Source: Chloroflexota bacterium
Lineage (GTDB): Bacteria; Chloroflexota; Limnocylindria; P2-11E
Direction: 5' to 3'
Assembly: GCA_016875795.1 (NCBI GenBank)
Contig: VGOU01000003.1
Location: forward strand, 1 to 38,924
DNA length: 38,924 nucleotides
Part shown: positions 27,199 to 35,769 of the stretch, piece after piece
Position numbering within the stretch: the stretch's first letter is position 1
Layout of the letters: each line of letters starts with the position of its first letter
The notes under the pieces: generated by a model
The model's input: the letters and a program-made list of their open reading frames with translations, nothing else
Databases searched by the model: none
What the model was told of the DNA's origin: nothing
Made by a program: the position numbers and the translations under genes

Positions 27199-27423
27199 CT
27201 AGCGGGCGTGCCCGTTCGGGACGGGGTCGCAGCCGCCGCGCGCGAACGGGTGGCACGAGAGCACGCGGCGCACGGCGAGGAAGGTCCCCCGGCCGAGCCC
27301 GTGGCGCTCGACGGCCTCGGCGGCGTACTCCGAGCACGTCGGTGTGTAGCGGCAGGCGGGCGGCAGGAGCGGGCTCACGGCGCGCTTGTACCAGCGCAGG
27401 GCCCACAGCACGGCGCCCTTCAC
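27199..27423 (-). CDS. yidD: YidD, membrane protein insertion efficiency factor
   Basis: A 74-residue protein with the family pattern [33 protein letters not shown] and [15 protein letters not shown]. Three conserved Cys residues and an amphipathic N-terminal helix are present. It assists YidC-dependent insertion. The GTG start overlaps the rnpA stop by GTGA, and yidC begins directly after its stop. Confidence 0.97.
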   Translation of the reverse strand: MKGAVLWALRWYKRAVSPLLPPACRYTPTCSEYAAEAVERHGLGRGTFLAVRRVLSCHPFARGGCDPVPNGHAR

Positions 27424-27761
27424 CGCGCCGCGCCCAGGAGCTCGTCGAGTTGCTTCGCGACGGCGGTGCGCAGGGCCGCCGCGGGCGCGTCGAGCGCCGG
27501 CGCGCGGGCCACGACGAAGAGGTCCGTGCCGGGAGCGCCGCGGCGCGCGAGGAGGAGGGTGCGGATCGCCTCGCGGACGCGCCGGCGCGCGCGATTCCGC
27601 CTCGTCGCCACACCGACCGCGCGCGGTGACGCGACCGCGACACGAACGACGTCGAGGCCGTTCGGGCGCGCGCGCATGGTGAACAGCCGGTCGGACCTCA
27701 CCTCACCGCCCTCGCGCACGAGCTCGATGTCCTTCGTGCGCCGCAAGCGCATCGCGCGCAT
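27420..27761 (-). CDS. rnpA: Ribonuclease P protein component
   Basis: A 113-residue basic protein that assists the RNase P RNA in trimming tRNA 5' ends. The N-terminus [17 protein letters not shown] matches RnpA, and [19 protein letters not shown] is the conserved RNR helix. ATG 27761 is used; ATG 27752 is equally plausible. It lies 12 bases after rpmH and overlaps yidD. RNase P is relevant to the tRNA-Ala gene inside the leuS leader. Confidence 0.96.
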   Translation of the reverse strand: MRAMRLRRTKDIELVREGGEVRSDRLFTMRARPNGLDVVRVAVASPRAVGVATRRNRARRRVREAIRTLLLARRGAPGTDLFVVARAPALDAPAAALRTAVAKQLDELLGAAR

Positions 27762-27772
27762 CGGATGCGCGC

Positions 27773-27913
27773 TTACTTGGTGACGGTGAGGCGCTCGCGG
27801 CCGCGCGCGCGACGCCGGGCGAGGGTCTTGCGGCCGCCGGTCGAGCTCATGCGCTGCCGGAATCCGTGCGCGCGCGCGCGACGGCGGGCCTTGGGCTGAT
27901 ACGTACGCTTCAC
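27773..27913 (-). CDS. rpmH: Ribosomal protein bL34
   Basis: A 46-residue, highly basic protein: [21 protein letters not shown], then [14 protein letters not shown]. These are the invariant L34 blocks. The GTG at 27913 is the only fitting start. It diverges from dnaA, the classic origin-adjacent position. The 193-base gap to dnaA has a CCCC/GGGG inverted repeat near 28003-28020 but no DnaA boxes that I can see. Confidence 0.98.
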   Translation of the reverse strand: MKRTYQPKARRRARAHGFRQRMSSTGGRKTLARRRARGRERLTVTK

Positions 27914-28106
27914 GTCGGTGGATCCTCTCTCGGGATGGCTCTCGTAAGGACGTCGCCGACACACCGTAGCGGCGGCAGCGCGTCCCGATCAGTGTATCGT
28001 TCCCCCGCTTCCAAGGGGACGGTGAACGTTCGCGACTCCGCTCGCATTCTTCGGTGCGGTATTCGCGTTGCTCGGCGGTAGCGTCGTGTAGATGGGGAAG
28101 GACAGG

Positions 28107-29507
28107 ATGGTCGAACGGGTAGAGGGCCGCACCGATCTCCAGCGCGTTTGGGCAGCCGCTCTCGGCGAGATCCAGCTGAGCGTCACGAAGCCGAACTTCG
28201 AGACGTGGTTCAAGGACACGACCATCCTCTCCGAGGAGGATGGCCAGTACTGCGTCGCGGTGCCGAACGCGTTCGCGCGCGAGTGGCTCGAGAACAAGTA
28301 CCGGCCGCAGGTCCGCCAGGCCCTCCAGCACATCGTCGGGCGCACCGTGGACGTGAAGTTCGTGACCGCCCCGGCGGGCGGGGCCGCCCGGAGCGGCGGA
28401 GCGGGGCCGAAGCTCGGCATCCCCGCGGCGCAGCTCGCCGCCGCCCCCCAGACGGCCCCGGAACGGCGGGAAGCGGCCGTCTCCGCGGTCCTGAACCCCC
28501 GCTACTCGTTCTCCACGTTCGTAGTCGGCAGCAACAACCGGCTGGCCCACGCGGCCGCGCTGTCGGTCGCGGAGCGACCGGGCCACTCGTACAACCCGCT
28601 CTTCGTCTACGGCGGCAGCGGGCTGGGTAAGACCCACCTCATGCACGCGATCGGCAACGCGGTGATGTCGCGTCATCCGCGCAAGCGCGTGGTGTACGCG
28701 ACGAGCGAGAAGTTCACGAACGAGTTCATCAACGCGATCAAGTCGCAGAAGATGGACGAGTTCCGCGAGCGCTACCGGCGGATCGACGTGTTCCTCATCG
28801 ACGACATCCAGTTCATCGCCGGTAAGGAGAGCACGCAGGACGAGTTCTTCCACACGTTCAACTCGATCCACGAGGAAGGCAAGCAGATCGTCCTCTCGAG
28901 CGACCGGCCGCCGAAGGCCATCGCGAGCCTCGAGCAGCGGCTCCGCTCGCGCTTCGAGTGGGGACTCATCGCCGACATCTCGCCGCCGGACCTCGAGACG
29001 CGCATCGCGATCCTCCGTGCGAAGGCCGAGGCGCAGAGCGTGCCGATCCCGCCGCCGGTCATCGACTACCTCGCGCAGCGCATCGTCTCGAACATCCGCG
29101 AGCTCGAGGGCGCGCTGACGCGCGTCGTGGCCCACGCCACCCTCTACGCCGTCCCGGTGACGACGGAGATCGCGCAGCAGATGCTCCAGCACATCCTGCA
29201 GAGCTCGAGGCGGCAGACGCTCAGCCCCGAGAAGATCGTCGAGATAGTCGCGCGCTACTACCAAGTCCCGGTCGAGCAGCTGCGCGGGAAGGCCCGCGAC
29301 CGGCAGATCGTCCTCCCGCGCCAGGTCGCGATGTATCTCATGCGCGAGGAGACCGAGGCGCCGCTCCTGCGGATCGGTGCGGCGCTCGGCGGCCGCGACC
29401 ACTCCACGGTGCTGCACGGCTGCGAGAAGATCGAGCGGGAGATGCAGGAGAGCGACGATTTCCGCCGCGAACTGAACTCGCTGCGAGAGATGCTGTACGC
29501 GCAGTAG
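28107..29507 (+). CDS. dnaA: Replication initiator DnaA
   Basis: A 466-residue AAA+ initiator. Domain I (1-80) has the DnaB/DnaD contact face FETWFKDT, and a short Ala/Gly/Pro linker is domain II. Domain III has Walker [10 protein letters not shown] (169-177), Walker [10 protein letters not shown] and the arginine-finger region [10 protein letters not shown]. Domain IV ends with the box-binding helix [16 protein letters not shown] prefer ATG 28107, five bases after GGGAAGG; an in-frame ATG at 28092 lacks a ribosome site. dnaN and recF follow. DnaA would act on the boxes directly downstream. Confidence 0.97.
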   Translation: MVERVEGRTDLQRVWAAALGEIQLSVTKPNFETWFKDTTILSEEDGQYCVAVPNAFAREWLENKYRPQVRQALQHIVGRTVDVKFVTAPAGGAARSGGAGPKLGIPAAQLAAAPQTAPERREAAVSAVLNPRYSFSTFVVGSNNRLAHAAALSVAERPGHSYNPLFVYGGSGLGKTHLMHAIGNAVMSRHPRKRVVYATSEKFTNEFINAIKSQKMDEFRERYRRIDVFLIDDIQFIAGKESTQDEFFHTFNSIHEEGKQIVLSSDRPPKAIASLEQRLRSRFEWGLIADISPPDLETRIAILRAKAEAQSVPIPPPVIDYLAQRIVSNIRELEGALTRVVAHATLYAVPVTTEIAQQMLQHILQSSRRQTLSPEKIVEIVARYYQVPVEQLRGKARDRQIVLPRQVAMYLMREETEAPLLRIGAALGGRDHSTVLHGCEKIEREMQESDDFRRELNSLREMLYAQ

Positions 29508-29799
29508 GGGCATTTTTCGGGCTTTTTGTGGACAAGGCCCATTTTCCCGTGGATAAGACCTTTGGATCGTGGATAGCGCCTCTCCTGACAATGTCTTGAT
29601 CAGCGGCTCCTGTATCGTTCCGTGACAACGCCTGAATCCCTGTCCAACTGATCCCGCCGCGCCTCCACAGCGCGTCCATGGCCGAAGACCTTGTAGTAGT
29701 GCGGTGCGGAGGGGCAAGCCGTATGGTCCACACCGCCACTACGACAACGACGTATCCGATCGATCATCCATCCACGAACGAGGAACAGGGAGGGTCCGC
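29508..29799 (+). other. Candidate replication origin (oriC) between dnaA and dnaN
   Basis: The 292-base gap holds a DnaA-box series on one strand: TGTGGACAA (29527-29535, a perfect TTGTCCACA in reverse), CGTGGATAA (29548-29556) and CGTGGATAG (29568-29576), spaced 21 and 20 bases apart, about two helical turns. TGGTCCACA (29724-29732) is a single-mismatch box on the other strand. T-rich runs (CATTTTTCGGGCTTTTT) directly before the first box could be the unwinding element. The dnaN Shine-Dalgarno (AGGGAGGG) lies at the right end. Confidence 0.8.
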
Positions 29800-30927
29800 G
29801 TGAAGGTCACGTGCCTGCAGGAGAACCTCACGCGCGGCCTCCAGATCGCCGGCCGGGGAGTCTCGTCGCGCTCGACGCTCGCCATCCTGGGCAACGTCCT
29901 CCTCCGCACGGAGAGTGGCCGGCTGAAGCTCACCGCGACGAACCTCGAGGTGGGGATCAACTGCTGGGTACCCGCGAAGGTCGACGACGAGGGCTCGATC
30001 ACCGTGCCCGCGAAGCTGTTCACCGACTTCGTGAACTCGCTCCCGCCGGGTCCGATAGAGCTCTCGCTGAACGTCCGCACGAAGACGGTGCACATCAAGA
30101 GAGGACCCTTCGAGGCGAACCTGAAGGGCATGGACGCCGAGGATTTCCCGACCATCCCCGGCATCCCGGACAAGCCCACGACGCGGATCGCGCAGAGCGC
30201 GCTGAAGCGCATGGTGCGCGAGGTCGCGTTCGTCGCCGCGACCGACGACAGCCGTCCCGTGCTCACCGGCGCGCTCACGACGTTCGACGGCAACGAGGTC
30301 CTCATGGCCGCGGCCGACCCATACCGGCTCTCTGTCCGCCGCTCGACGCTCCTCCTGAAGGTGCCCGAGAAGGTGGAGATCATCATCCCGGCGAAGAGCC
30401 TCTTGGAGGTCGAGCGCGTCCTCGAGGAGTCGGACGACCCGGTGGACCTGTTCATCACGCCGAATCGCGGCCAGGTCATATTCCACACCGAGGACGTCGA
30501 CCTCGTCACGCGCATCATCGAGGGCCAGTTCCCGAACTACAGGCAGGTCATCCCAGCGTCGAGCCAGACGCAGGTCATCGTCCAGCGTGAGGAGCTCCTG
30601 AAGGCCACGCGCCTCGCGTCGTACTTCGCGCGCGACTCGGCGAACATCGTGCGATTCCAGATAGACCCCACGAGCGACACCCCGCTCGTCATCAGCGCGA
30701 CCGCGGAGGAGGTGGGCGACAACACCGGTCGGATCGAGGCGAGCGTGCAGGGCCAGCCGGCGACGATCGCCTTCAACAGCCGTTTCGTGCAGGACGCGCT
30801 CACGAGCCTGTCGGCCCCCGAGGTGAAGCTGGAGCTCGGCGGACCGCTTGCGCCAGGCGTCATCCGGGTCGTGGGCGACGAGGAGGCGTACCTGCACGTC
30901 GTCATGCCTCTGAGGATCCCGAGCTAG
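29800..30927 (+). CDS. dnaN: DNA polymerase III beta subunit (sliding clamp)
   Basis: A 375-residue clamp made of three similar domains, forming a dimer ring on DNA. Family marks include NVLLRTESGRLKLTATNLEVGI, MDAEDFPTIP, the domain 2 VAATDDSRPVLTGAL, VEIIIPAKSLLEVERVL, and the C-terminal AYLHVVMPLRI. The GTG at 29800 is preceded by AGGGAGGG and gives the usual KVTCLQENL start. It follows the candidate oriC. Confidence 0.98.
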   Translation: MKVTCLQENLTRGLQIAGRGVSSRSTLAILGNVLLRTESGRLKLTATNLEVGINCWVPAKVDDEGSITVPAKLFTDFVNSLPPGPIELSLNVRTKTVHIKRGPFEANLKGMDAEDFPTIPGIPDKPTTRIAQSALKRMVREVAFVAATDDSRPVLTGALTTFDGNEVLMAAADPYRLSVRRSTLLLKVPEKVEIIIPAKSLLEVERVLEESDDPVDLFITPNRGQVIFHTEDVDLVTRIIEGQFPNYRQVIPASSQTQVIVQREELLKATRLASYFARDSANIVRFQIDPTSDTPLVISATAEEVGDNTGRIEASVQGQPATIAFNSRFVQDALTSLSAPEVKLELGGPLAPGVIRVVGDEEAYLHVVMPLRIPS

Positions 30928-30937
30928 CCGCTCCGCT

Positions 30938-32053
30938 TTGCGCGTCCAGCGCCTGCTCCTCGAGGAGTTCCGCTCGTACGACCGGACCGAGATCGACCTC
31001 GCCGACGGCCTGACGGCCTTCGTCGGCCCGAACGGCGCCGGCAAGACGAACATCCTCGAGGCCATCCACCTCCTCGCGCGTGGCGACTCGCCGCGGGCGC
31101 GCGACGACAGCGAGATGGTGCGCTGGGGCGCCGCGATGGCGCGCGCCGCGGCGCAGGCGTCGCGCGACGGCGAGGCCGCGCGCGTCGAGACCCTTCTCTT
31201 CGCGCCGGTGAGCGGGGAGCGGCGCCGGCCGCGGCGGTACCTCGTCGACGGCGCGGCGAAGCGCGCGGAGGACGCGCTCGGCCGGATCGTCGTCGTCGCG
31301 TTCTTCCCCGAGGACGTGGACCTCCTCGCGCAGGCGCCGGCCGCGCGCCGGCGCTACGTCGACGCGATGATCGCGCAGGTCGACCGCCGGCACCGCGCAG
31401 AGACGCGGGAGTACGCGCGCGTGCTCGAGCAGCGCAACGCGCTCCTGTGCGCGCTCCGGGACGAGGGCGCGCAGCCCGAAGGGCAGCTCGACTTCTGGGA
31501 CGGCGAGGTGTGCCGCCTCGCGGCCGCTATCTCGCTGCGGCGCATCCAGGCCGTGCACGGGCTGCGTCAGCCGTTCCGCGAGGCCGTCGAGCGCTGGAGC
31601 GGCGAGCACCAGGTGGACGTCGCCTACGCCACGCCGGCCGAGGGCGAGAGCGAGGCGGAGCGCGTGAGCGCTTACGCGCGGCTCCTCGAGGAGAAGCGCG
31701 AGAGGCAGATATGGCAGGGCGCGACGCTCGTCGGGCCGCACCGCGAGGACCTCGCCGTGACGCAGGGCGGGCGGGACCTGCCATCGTTCGCCTCACGCGG
31801 CGAGCAGCGCAGCGTCGTCCTCGCGCTGAAGCTCGCGGAGGCGCAGTGGCTGCGCGAGCGCGCGGGCACGACGCCGATACTCCTCCTGGACGACGTGCTG
31901 TCGGAGCTCGACGGCGAGCGGCGCCAGCGCCTCGTCGACGCCCTGCCGGCCGATGCCCAGGCGCTCCTCACGTCGGCGCTCCCCGCGGGCCTGCCCACGC
32001 GGCTCGCCGAGGGTGCGTCGGTCATCCCCCTGTCGCGGGAGCGCCCGCTGTGA
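30938..32053 (+). CDS. recF: RecF, gap-repair SMC-like ATPase
   Basis: A 371-residue protein. Walker A is GPNGAGKTNILEAI. RecF blocks include FFPEDVDLLAQAPAARRRYVD and LVGPHREDLAV. The signature is FASRGEQRSVVLALKLAE and Walker B is PILLLDDVLSELD. It loads RecA at DNA gaps with RecO and RecR. The TTG start gives RVQRLLLEEFRSY, the standard RecF opening. It lies ten bases after dnaN, and its stop overlaps the DciA gene by GTGA. Confidence 0.97.
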   Translation: MRVQRLLLEEFRSYDRTEIDLADGLTAFVGPNGAGKTNILEAIHLLARGDSPRARDDSEMVRWGAAMARAAAQASRDGEAARVETLLFAPVSGERRRPRRYLVDGAAKRAEDALGRIVVVAFFPEDVDLLAQAPAARRRYVDAMIAQVDRRHRAETREYARVLEQRNALLCALRDEGAQPEGQLDFWDGEVCRLAAAISLRRIQAVHGLRQPFREAVERWSGEHQVDVAYATPAEGESEAERVSAYARLLEEKRERQIWQGATLVGPHREDLAVTQGGRDLPSFASRGEQRSVVLALKLAEAQWLRERAGTTPILLLDDVLSELDGERRQRLVDALPADAQALLTSALPAGLPTRLAEGASVIPLSRERPL

Positions 32054-32346
32054 GACCGGTCTCGCGCGCGGTGGACCGGCTGCTGCGCGGCCTCGGCATC
32101 GCGGCCGAGGTCGACCGCGCCGCAGCCATCGACCACTGGGCCGCCGCGGCGGCGTCGGTGCTCGGTGCGGATGCATCGCTCACGCGCGCCGTCGCGGTCG
32201 ACGGGGCGACCATCGTCGTCGCCGTGCCGACGGCGGCGTGGGCGTCGGAGATCCGCCTACGGCAGCGCGCGATCCTCGAGGCGCTCCGCCGGGCGTCGCC
32301 GAAGAGCGACATCCGCGCGATCCGCACCGTGCCGAGCGCTCGGTGA
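32050..32346 (+). CDS. DUF721/DciA-like protein
   Basis: A 98-residue protein. It has an N-terminal RPVSRAVDRLLRGLGI helix, a central helix with DHWAAAAASVLG, then beta strands DGATIVVAVPTAAWASEIRLRQRAILEAL, the DUF721 (DciA) pattern. DciA is the ancestral loader of the replicative helicase in bacteria without DnaC or DnaI. The location after recF matches actinobacterial and other high-GC genomes. The GTG overlaps recF. Function here follows from the family and has no direct support beyond context. Confidence 0.85.
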   Translation: MRPVSRAVDRLLRGLGIAAEVDRAAAIDHWAAAAASVLGADASLTRAVAVDGATIVVAVPTAAWASEIRLRQRAILEALRRASPKSDIRAIRTVPSAR

Positions 32347-32391
32347 CGCCGCCCGCACCCGCGATTCCGCCTGCGACGGATAGCCGAGCCC

Positions 32392-34521
32392 GTGGATCCG
32401 CGGAGCGTGCTGGCGAGCGAGCGGCGCCAGGCCGGGCAGTACTCTCGGTCGCGGATGCGGGCCGCGAGCTTCGTCACGACGGTCGGCGCGACGATCGCCG
32501 CGCGCGACGGCCGCGAGATGGTCATCGTCCACGAGCCGCCGACCGGGGCGACGCTGCGGACGCGAGGCCGCTTCTACCTGGTGTGCGAGATAGACCCGCC
32601 GTCACGCCGCGCGAACGAGATCGCCGCCGAGGCGACCGAGATGGTCCGGCACGAGTACTACTACGACCTCTCGGCGGGGATCGAGGTCGCGCTCCGGCGC
32701 GCGCTGCGCAAGGCGAACCGGCTCGCCGCGCAGCTCGTGCGCGAGGAGCGCGGGCGCATCCGCCTCCATCTCGCGTGCGCCGTGATCGTGAACAACGAGG
32801 TGCACGCGGCGCGCGTCGGCCGCACCCACGTCTTCCTCGTCCGGCACGCGCGGCTCTTCCTCCCGGGCGAGGAGCCCGACGAGATCGCCGACTTCGTGCA
32901 TCGCACCACGACGCGGCAGGCGGCGTCGCTCGGCGCGGAGATCGACCTGCTCCCGCTCGTCTGGCGCCAGGCCATCGACGCGGGCGACACGATCGTGCTC
33001 GCGGCGAGCGACGTCGTCGACACGCTCGGCGCGGAGGCGCTGAGGAACGCGGCGATCACGCTGCATCCGCGCGCTGCCGCCGAGCACGTCCGGGCGCGCG
33101 CGGTCGCGGAAGGCGCGGCCGGCAGCACCGCGGCCGTCTTCATCGAGATCTCCGGATCGGCCGGCGCCGCGGCGCGCCTAGCCGGCGAGCCCGAGGTGCC
33201 GGCCGAAGCGCCGGCCGAGCTCGTCGTGGCCGAAACGATCAGGTCGCGGCTCGACGTCGTGTGGCGGCACCGCCCGCGCCTCGGGCGGATGCTCGCGGCG
33301 GTCACCGCGCCGCTCGTCCGCGCCTTCCGCGCCGCCACGCTCGTGGCCCTCGAGCTCATGCCGCGACGCGCGACGGTGCTGCCGCGCCGGCCCGAGAGCG
33401 CGCGGCGGCGCTCGGCGCGAGTCCAGCGCGTGATCTCGCTCCTCGCGGTCCTCCTGTTCGTCGTGACGCTCGGCCTCGGCGCCGCGGTCGTGCGCGACTA
33501 CCAGGCGAACCAGGTCGTGCACGACTACCGCCTCGCCATCGTCGATGTCGAGAACGACCTCGCCGCGACGCGCTCGTTCGCGACGCGGCGCGACATGGAC
33601 CGCGCGTGGGACCGGCTCGGCTCGGCGGCGGACCGGCTCGCGGCGGCGTCGCGCTCGCCCGCGGCGGAGGAGGGCACGGTCGCGAAGCTGCGCGCCGAGA
33701 TCGCGGCGCTCGAGGACAAGCTGAACGACGTCATCGTCGATCTCGCGAAGGCCGCGCCCGGCGCGGCGCCGACGGAGCTCGCGCAGACGGTGAACGGGCT
33801 CTACGCGGCGGATCCGCCGTCGGGACGGCTGTGGCGCATCTTCGGCGACCCGGTGACGACGGGGGTCGTCCTGCAGCGCGGCAGGGCCGGCGTCGGCACG
33901 CCGGTGTCCGTCGCGGCACAGGGCGAGGCGCTCCTGACGCTCGACGACGCGCGCAAGGTCTGGCGGGCGCAGGGCAACGAGGTCGCCGCGCTCGCGCTGC
34001 CGAAGCCCGAGACGTGGAAGAGCGCGACGCGCGTGGGGACCTTCCGCGACAACGTGTACGTCCTCGACCCCCTGGCCGGCCAGCTGTGGCGGTACGAGCC
34101 GAACTTCCGCGGAGTGCTCGACGGACCGGTCGCGGCCCTGCCGACGGCGCTCCCGGCCGAGATGCTGCGCAGCATGGCCGTGGACGGCGACGTGTGGCTC
34201 CTCACGAGCGGCGGCGAGGTCCAGCGCTACCGGCGGCAGGGCGTCCAGCCCACGCTCACCCGCCTCCCGTTCACGCTCACCTTGATCGGGGCGCCGATCA
34301 GGCCCACCCACATCCAGGCGATCGAGGCGCAGCGCTCGATCTGGCTGCTCGACGCGCCGGGGCGGACGCTCGCGCAGGTCACGCGCGACGGCCGGGAGAT
34401 CGCCCGCTTCAGGGTCTCCGCCCGGCTCGCTGAGGCGAGCGCTTTCTTCGTCTCCGAGGGCCAGCGCATCGCCTACACGATCCACGGCAGCAAGGTGGCC
34501 GCGACCGACATCACGCGATGA
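32392..34521 (+). CDS. Degenerate PP2C-like membrane protein with C-terminal propeller-like domain
   Basis: A 709-residue protein. Residues about 20-260 resemble a PPM/PP2C phosphatase core: ACAVIVNNEVHAARVGRTHVFLVR corresponds to the strand that normally carries Gly-Asp-Ser, and GDTIVLAASDVVDTL to the usual GD-LLLCSDGL. The first metal Asp is replaced (VGRT) and SDG reads SDV, so it is probably inactive. A basic stretch (RRPESARRRSAR) leads to one membrane helix (about 346-366). A short coiled region follows, then about 250 outside residues with repeated strand motifs such as GRLWRIFG, RKVWRAQG, GQLWRYEP and GEVQRYRR, like a beta propeller. GTG 32392 is used; ATG 32455 is possible. The rhomboid gene overlaps its end (ATGA). 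Confidence 0.85.
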   Translation: MDPRSVLASERRQAGQYSRSRMRAASFVTTVGATIAARDGREMVIVHEPPTGATLRTRGRFYLVCEIDPPSRRANEIAAEATEMVRHEYYYDLSAGIEVALRRALRKANRLAAQLVREERGRIRLHLACAVIVNNEVHAARVGRTHVFLVRHARLFLPGEEPDEIADFVHRTTTRQAASLGAEIDLLPLVWRQAIDAGDTIVLAASDVVDTLGAEALRNAAITLHPRAAAEHVRARAVAEGAAGSTAAVFIEISGSAGAAARLAGEPEVPAEAPAELVVAETIRSRLDVVWRHRPRLGRMLAAVTAPLVRAFRAATLVALELMPRRATVLPRRPESARRRSARVQRVISLLAVLLFVVTLGLGAAVVRDYQANQVVHDYRLAIVDVENDLAATRSFATRRDMDRAWDRLGSAADRLAAASRSPAAEEGTVAKLRAEIAALEDKLNDVIVDLAKAAPGAAPTELAQTVNGLYAADPPSGRLWRIFGDPVTTGVVLQRGRAGVGTPVSVAAQGEALLTLDDARKVWRAQGNEVAALALPKPETWKSATRVGTFRDNVYVLDPLAGQLWRYEPNFRGVLDGPVAALPTALPAEMLRSMAVDGDVWLLTSGGEVQRYRRQGVQPTLTRLPFTLTLIGAPIRPTHIQAIEAQRSIWLLDAPGRTLAQVTRDGREIARFRVSARLAEASAFFVSEGQRIAYTIHGSKVAATDITR

Positions 34522-35192
34522 TCCCGCTCCACGACCTGGAGCGGCGGACCGGGACGCCGCTCGTGACGCGGGCGATCCTCCTCGCGAACGTCGCCGTCTG
34601 GCTGTACGTCCTCTCGCTGCTCGGCCGGCCCGCGGAGCTGCGCGCCTTCTACGACCGCTGGTCGTTCGACCCGGCCGAGCTGCGCGCGACGCTCGCGGCG
34701 GGCCAGGCGACCGCAGCGACCCTCGCGCCGCTCTTCACGCACCAGTTCCTGCACGGCGGCTGGCCCCACCTCGCCGGGAACGTGCTGTACCTCTGGGTCT
34801 TCGGCGGCAGCGTCGAGGGGCGGCTCGGCTCCGCGGGGTACCTCCTCTTCTACCTCGCGAGCGGCGCGTTCGCGGCGATCGGCCAGGCGGTCGCGGCGCC
34901 GGCGGCGATGGTCGGCGCGTCGGGGCCCATCGCCGGCGTGCTCGGCGCGTACGTCGTCCTCTCGCCCACGGCGCGCGTGCGGACGCTCGTGTTCCTCGGC
35001 ATCTTCATCACGGTCATCACGCTGCCCGCTGTCGTCGTCATCGGCGAGTGGATCGTCATCCAGGTCCTGTCCGGTCTCGAGGTGATGCGGCTGACGCCGC
35101 ACCGCGCGACCGACCAGGTCGCGTACGCCGCGCACGTGGCGGGCTTCCTCAGCGGGATCGTGCTCGTGCGCCTGCTGCTGCCGAGGCGCTGA
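34518..35192 (+). CDS. Rhomboid-family intramembrane serine protease
   Basis: A 224-residue protein with about six membrane helices. The catalytic Ser is in GASGPIAGVLGAY and the catalytic His in AYAAHVAGFLSG. The L1-loop/helix-2 block HQFLHGGWPHLAGNVLYLWVFG supplies the His/Asn oxyanion residues. It should cleave single-span membrane proteins within or near the bilayer. The ATG overlaps the stop of the single-span PP2C-like protein, making that protein an attractive substrate by context only. Confidence 0.95.
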   Translation: MIPLHDLERRTGTPLVTRAILLANVAVWLYVLSLLGRPAELRAFYDRWSFDPAELRATLAAGQATAATLAPLFTHQFLHGGWPHLAGNVLYLWVFGGSVEGRLGSAGYLLFYLASGAFAAIGQAVAAPAAMVGASGPIAGVLGAYVVLSPTARVRTLVFLGIFITVITLPAVVVIGEWIVIQVLSGLEVMRLTPHRATDQVAYAAHVAGFLSGIVLVRLLLPRR

Positions 35193-35210
35193 TACGATCG
35201 ATCCGCAGAG

Positions 35211-35747
35211 ATGTACGTCATCTGTGCGGTCGAATCGGTCCGCGTGCACAGCCTCACGGGCCAGCACGTCGTCTTCCTGCAGGGTCGCGAGTCGGAGCGG
35301 ATCGTGCCGATCTGGATCGGCGCCGACCAGGCGCACAGCATCGCGATGAGCATCGCCGGGCTCCGCAGCGAGCGGCCGCTCACGCACGACCTCATGGCCG
35401 AGATGCTCGCGAAGCTCGACGTGGAGGTGACGCGCATCGTCGTGAAAGACCTCGTCGACGACGGCCAGGGCAGCGGCGTCTTCCACGGCAGCGTGTTCCT
35501 CCAGGCGGGCGAGCGGGAGATCGAGGTCGACTCGCGCGCCTCGGACGCGATCGCCCTCGCCGTGCGCAGCGGGGCGCGCATCCTCGTCACGGACGAGGTG
35601 TTCGACCGCGCATCCATGGCACCGGAGGGCTCCGGTGAGGACGACAGCGAGATCGCGCTCTTCAAGCAGTTCATCGAGAGCCTCCCGGAGGAGCCGACCG
35701 GGGAGCCCAAGAGGGAGGCAGACGGCCCGGGCGATCCTCGCAGCTGA
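35211..35747 (+). CDS. Bifunctional nuclease (BFN/DUF151) domain protein
   Basis: A 178-residue protein. The DUF151 core covers about residues 1-140: VVFLQGRESERIVPIWIGADQAHSIAM, RPLTHDLMAEMLAKLDVEVTRIVVKDL, FHGSVFLQAG, and EIEVDSRASDAIALAVRSGARILVTDEVF. The C-terminus is acidic and disordered. Family members include nucleases and regulators; activity cannot be judged here. It follows the rhomboid gene by 18 bases, and lysA follows closely. Confidence 0.94.
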   Translation: MYVICAVESVRVHSLTGQHVVFLQGRESERIVPIWIGADQAHSIAMSIAGLRSERPLTHDLMAEMLAKLDVEVTRIVVKDLVDDGQGSGVFHGSVFLQAGEREIEVDSRASDAIALAVRSGARILVTDEVFDRASMAPEGSGEDDSEIALFKQFIESLPEEPTGEPKREADGPGDPRS

Positions 35748-35769
35748 GGTCTGGCCCCGCGACACGAGC

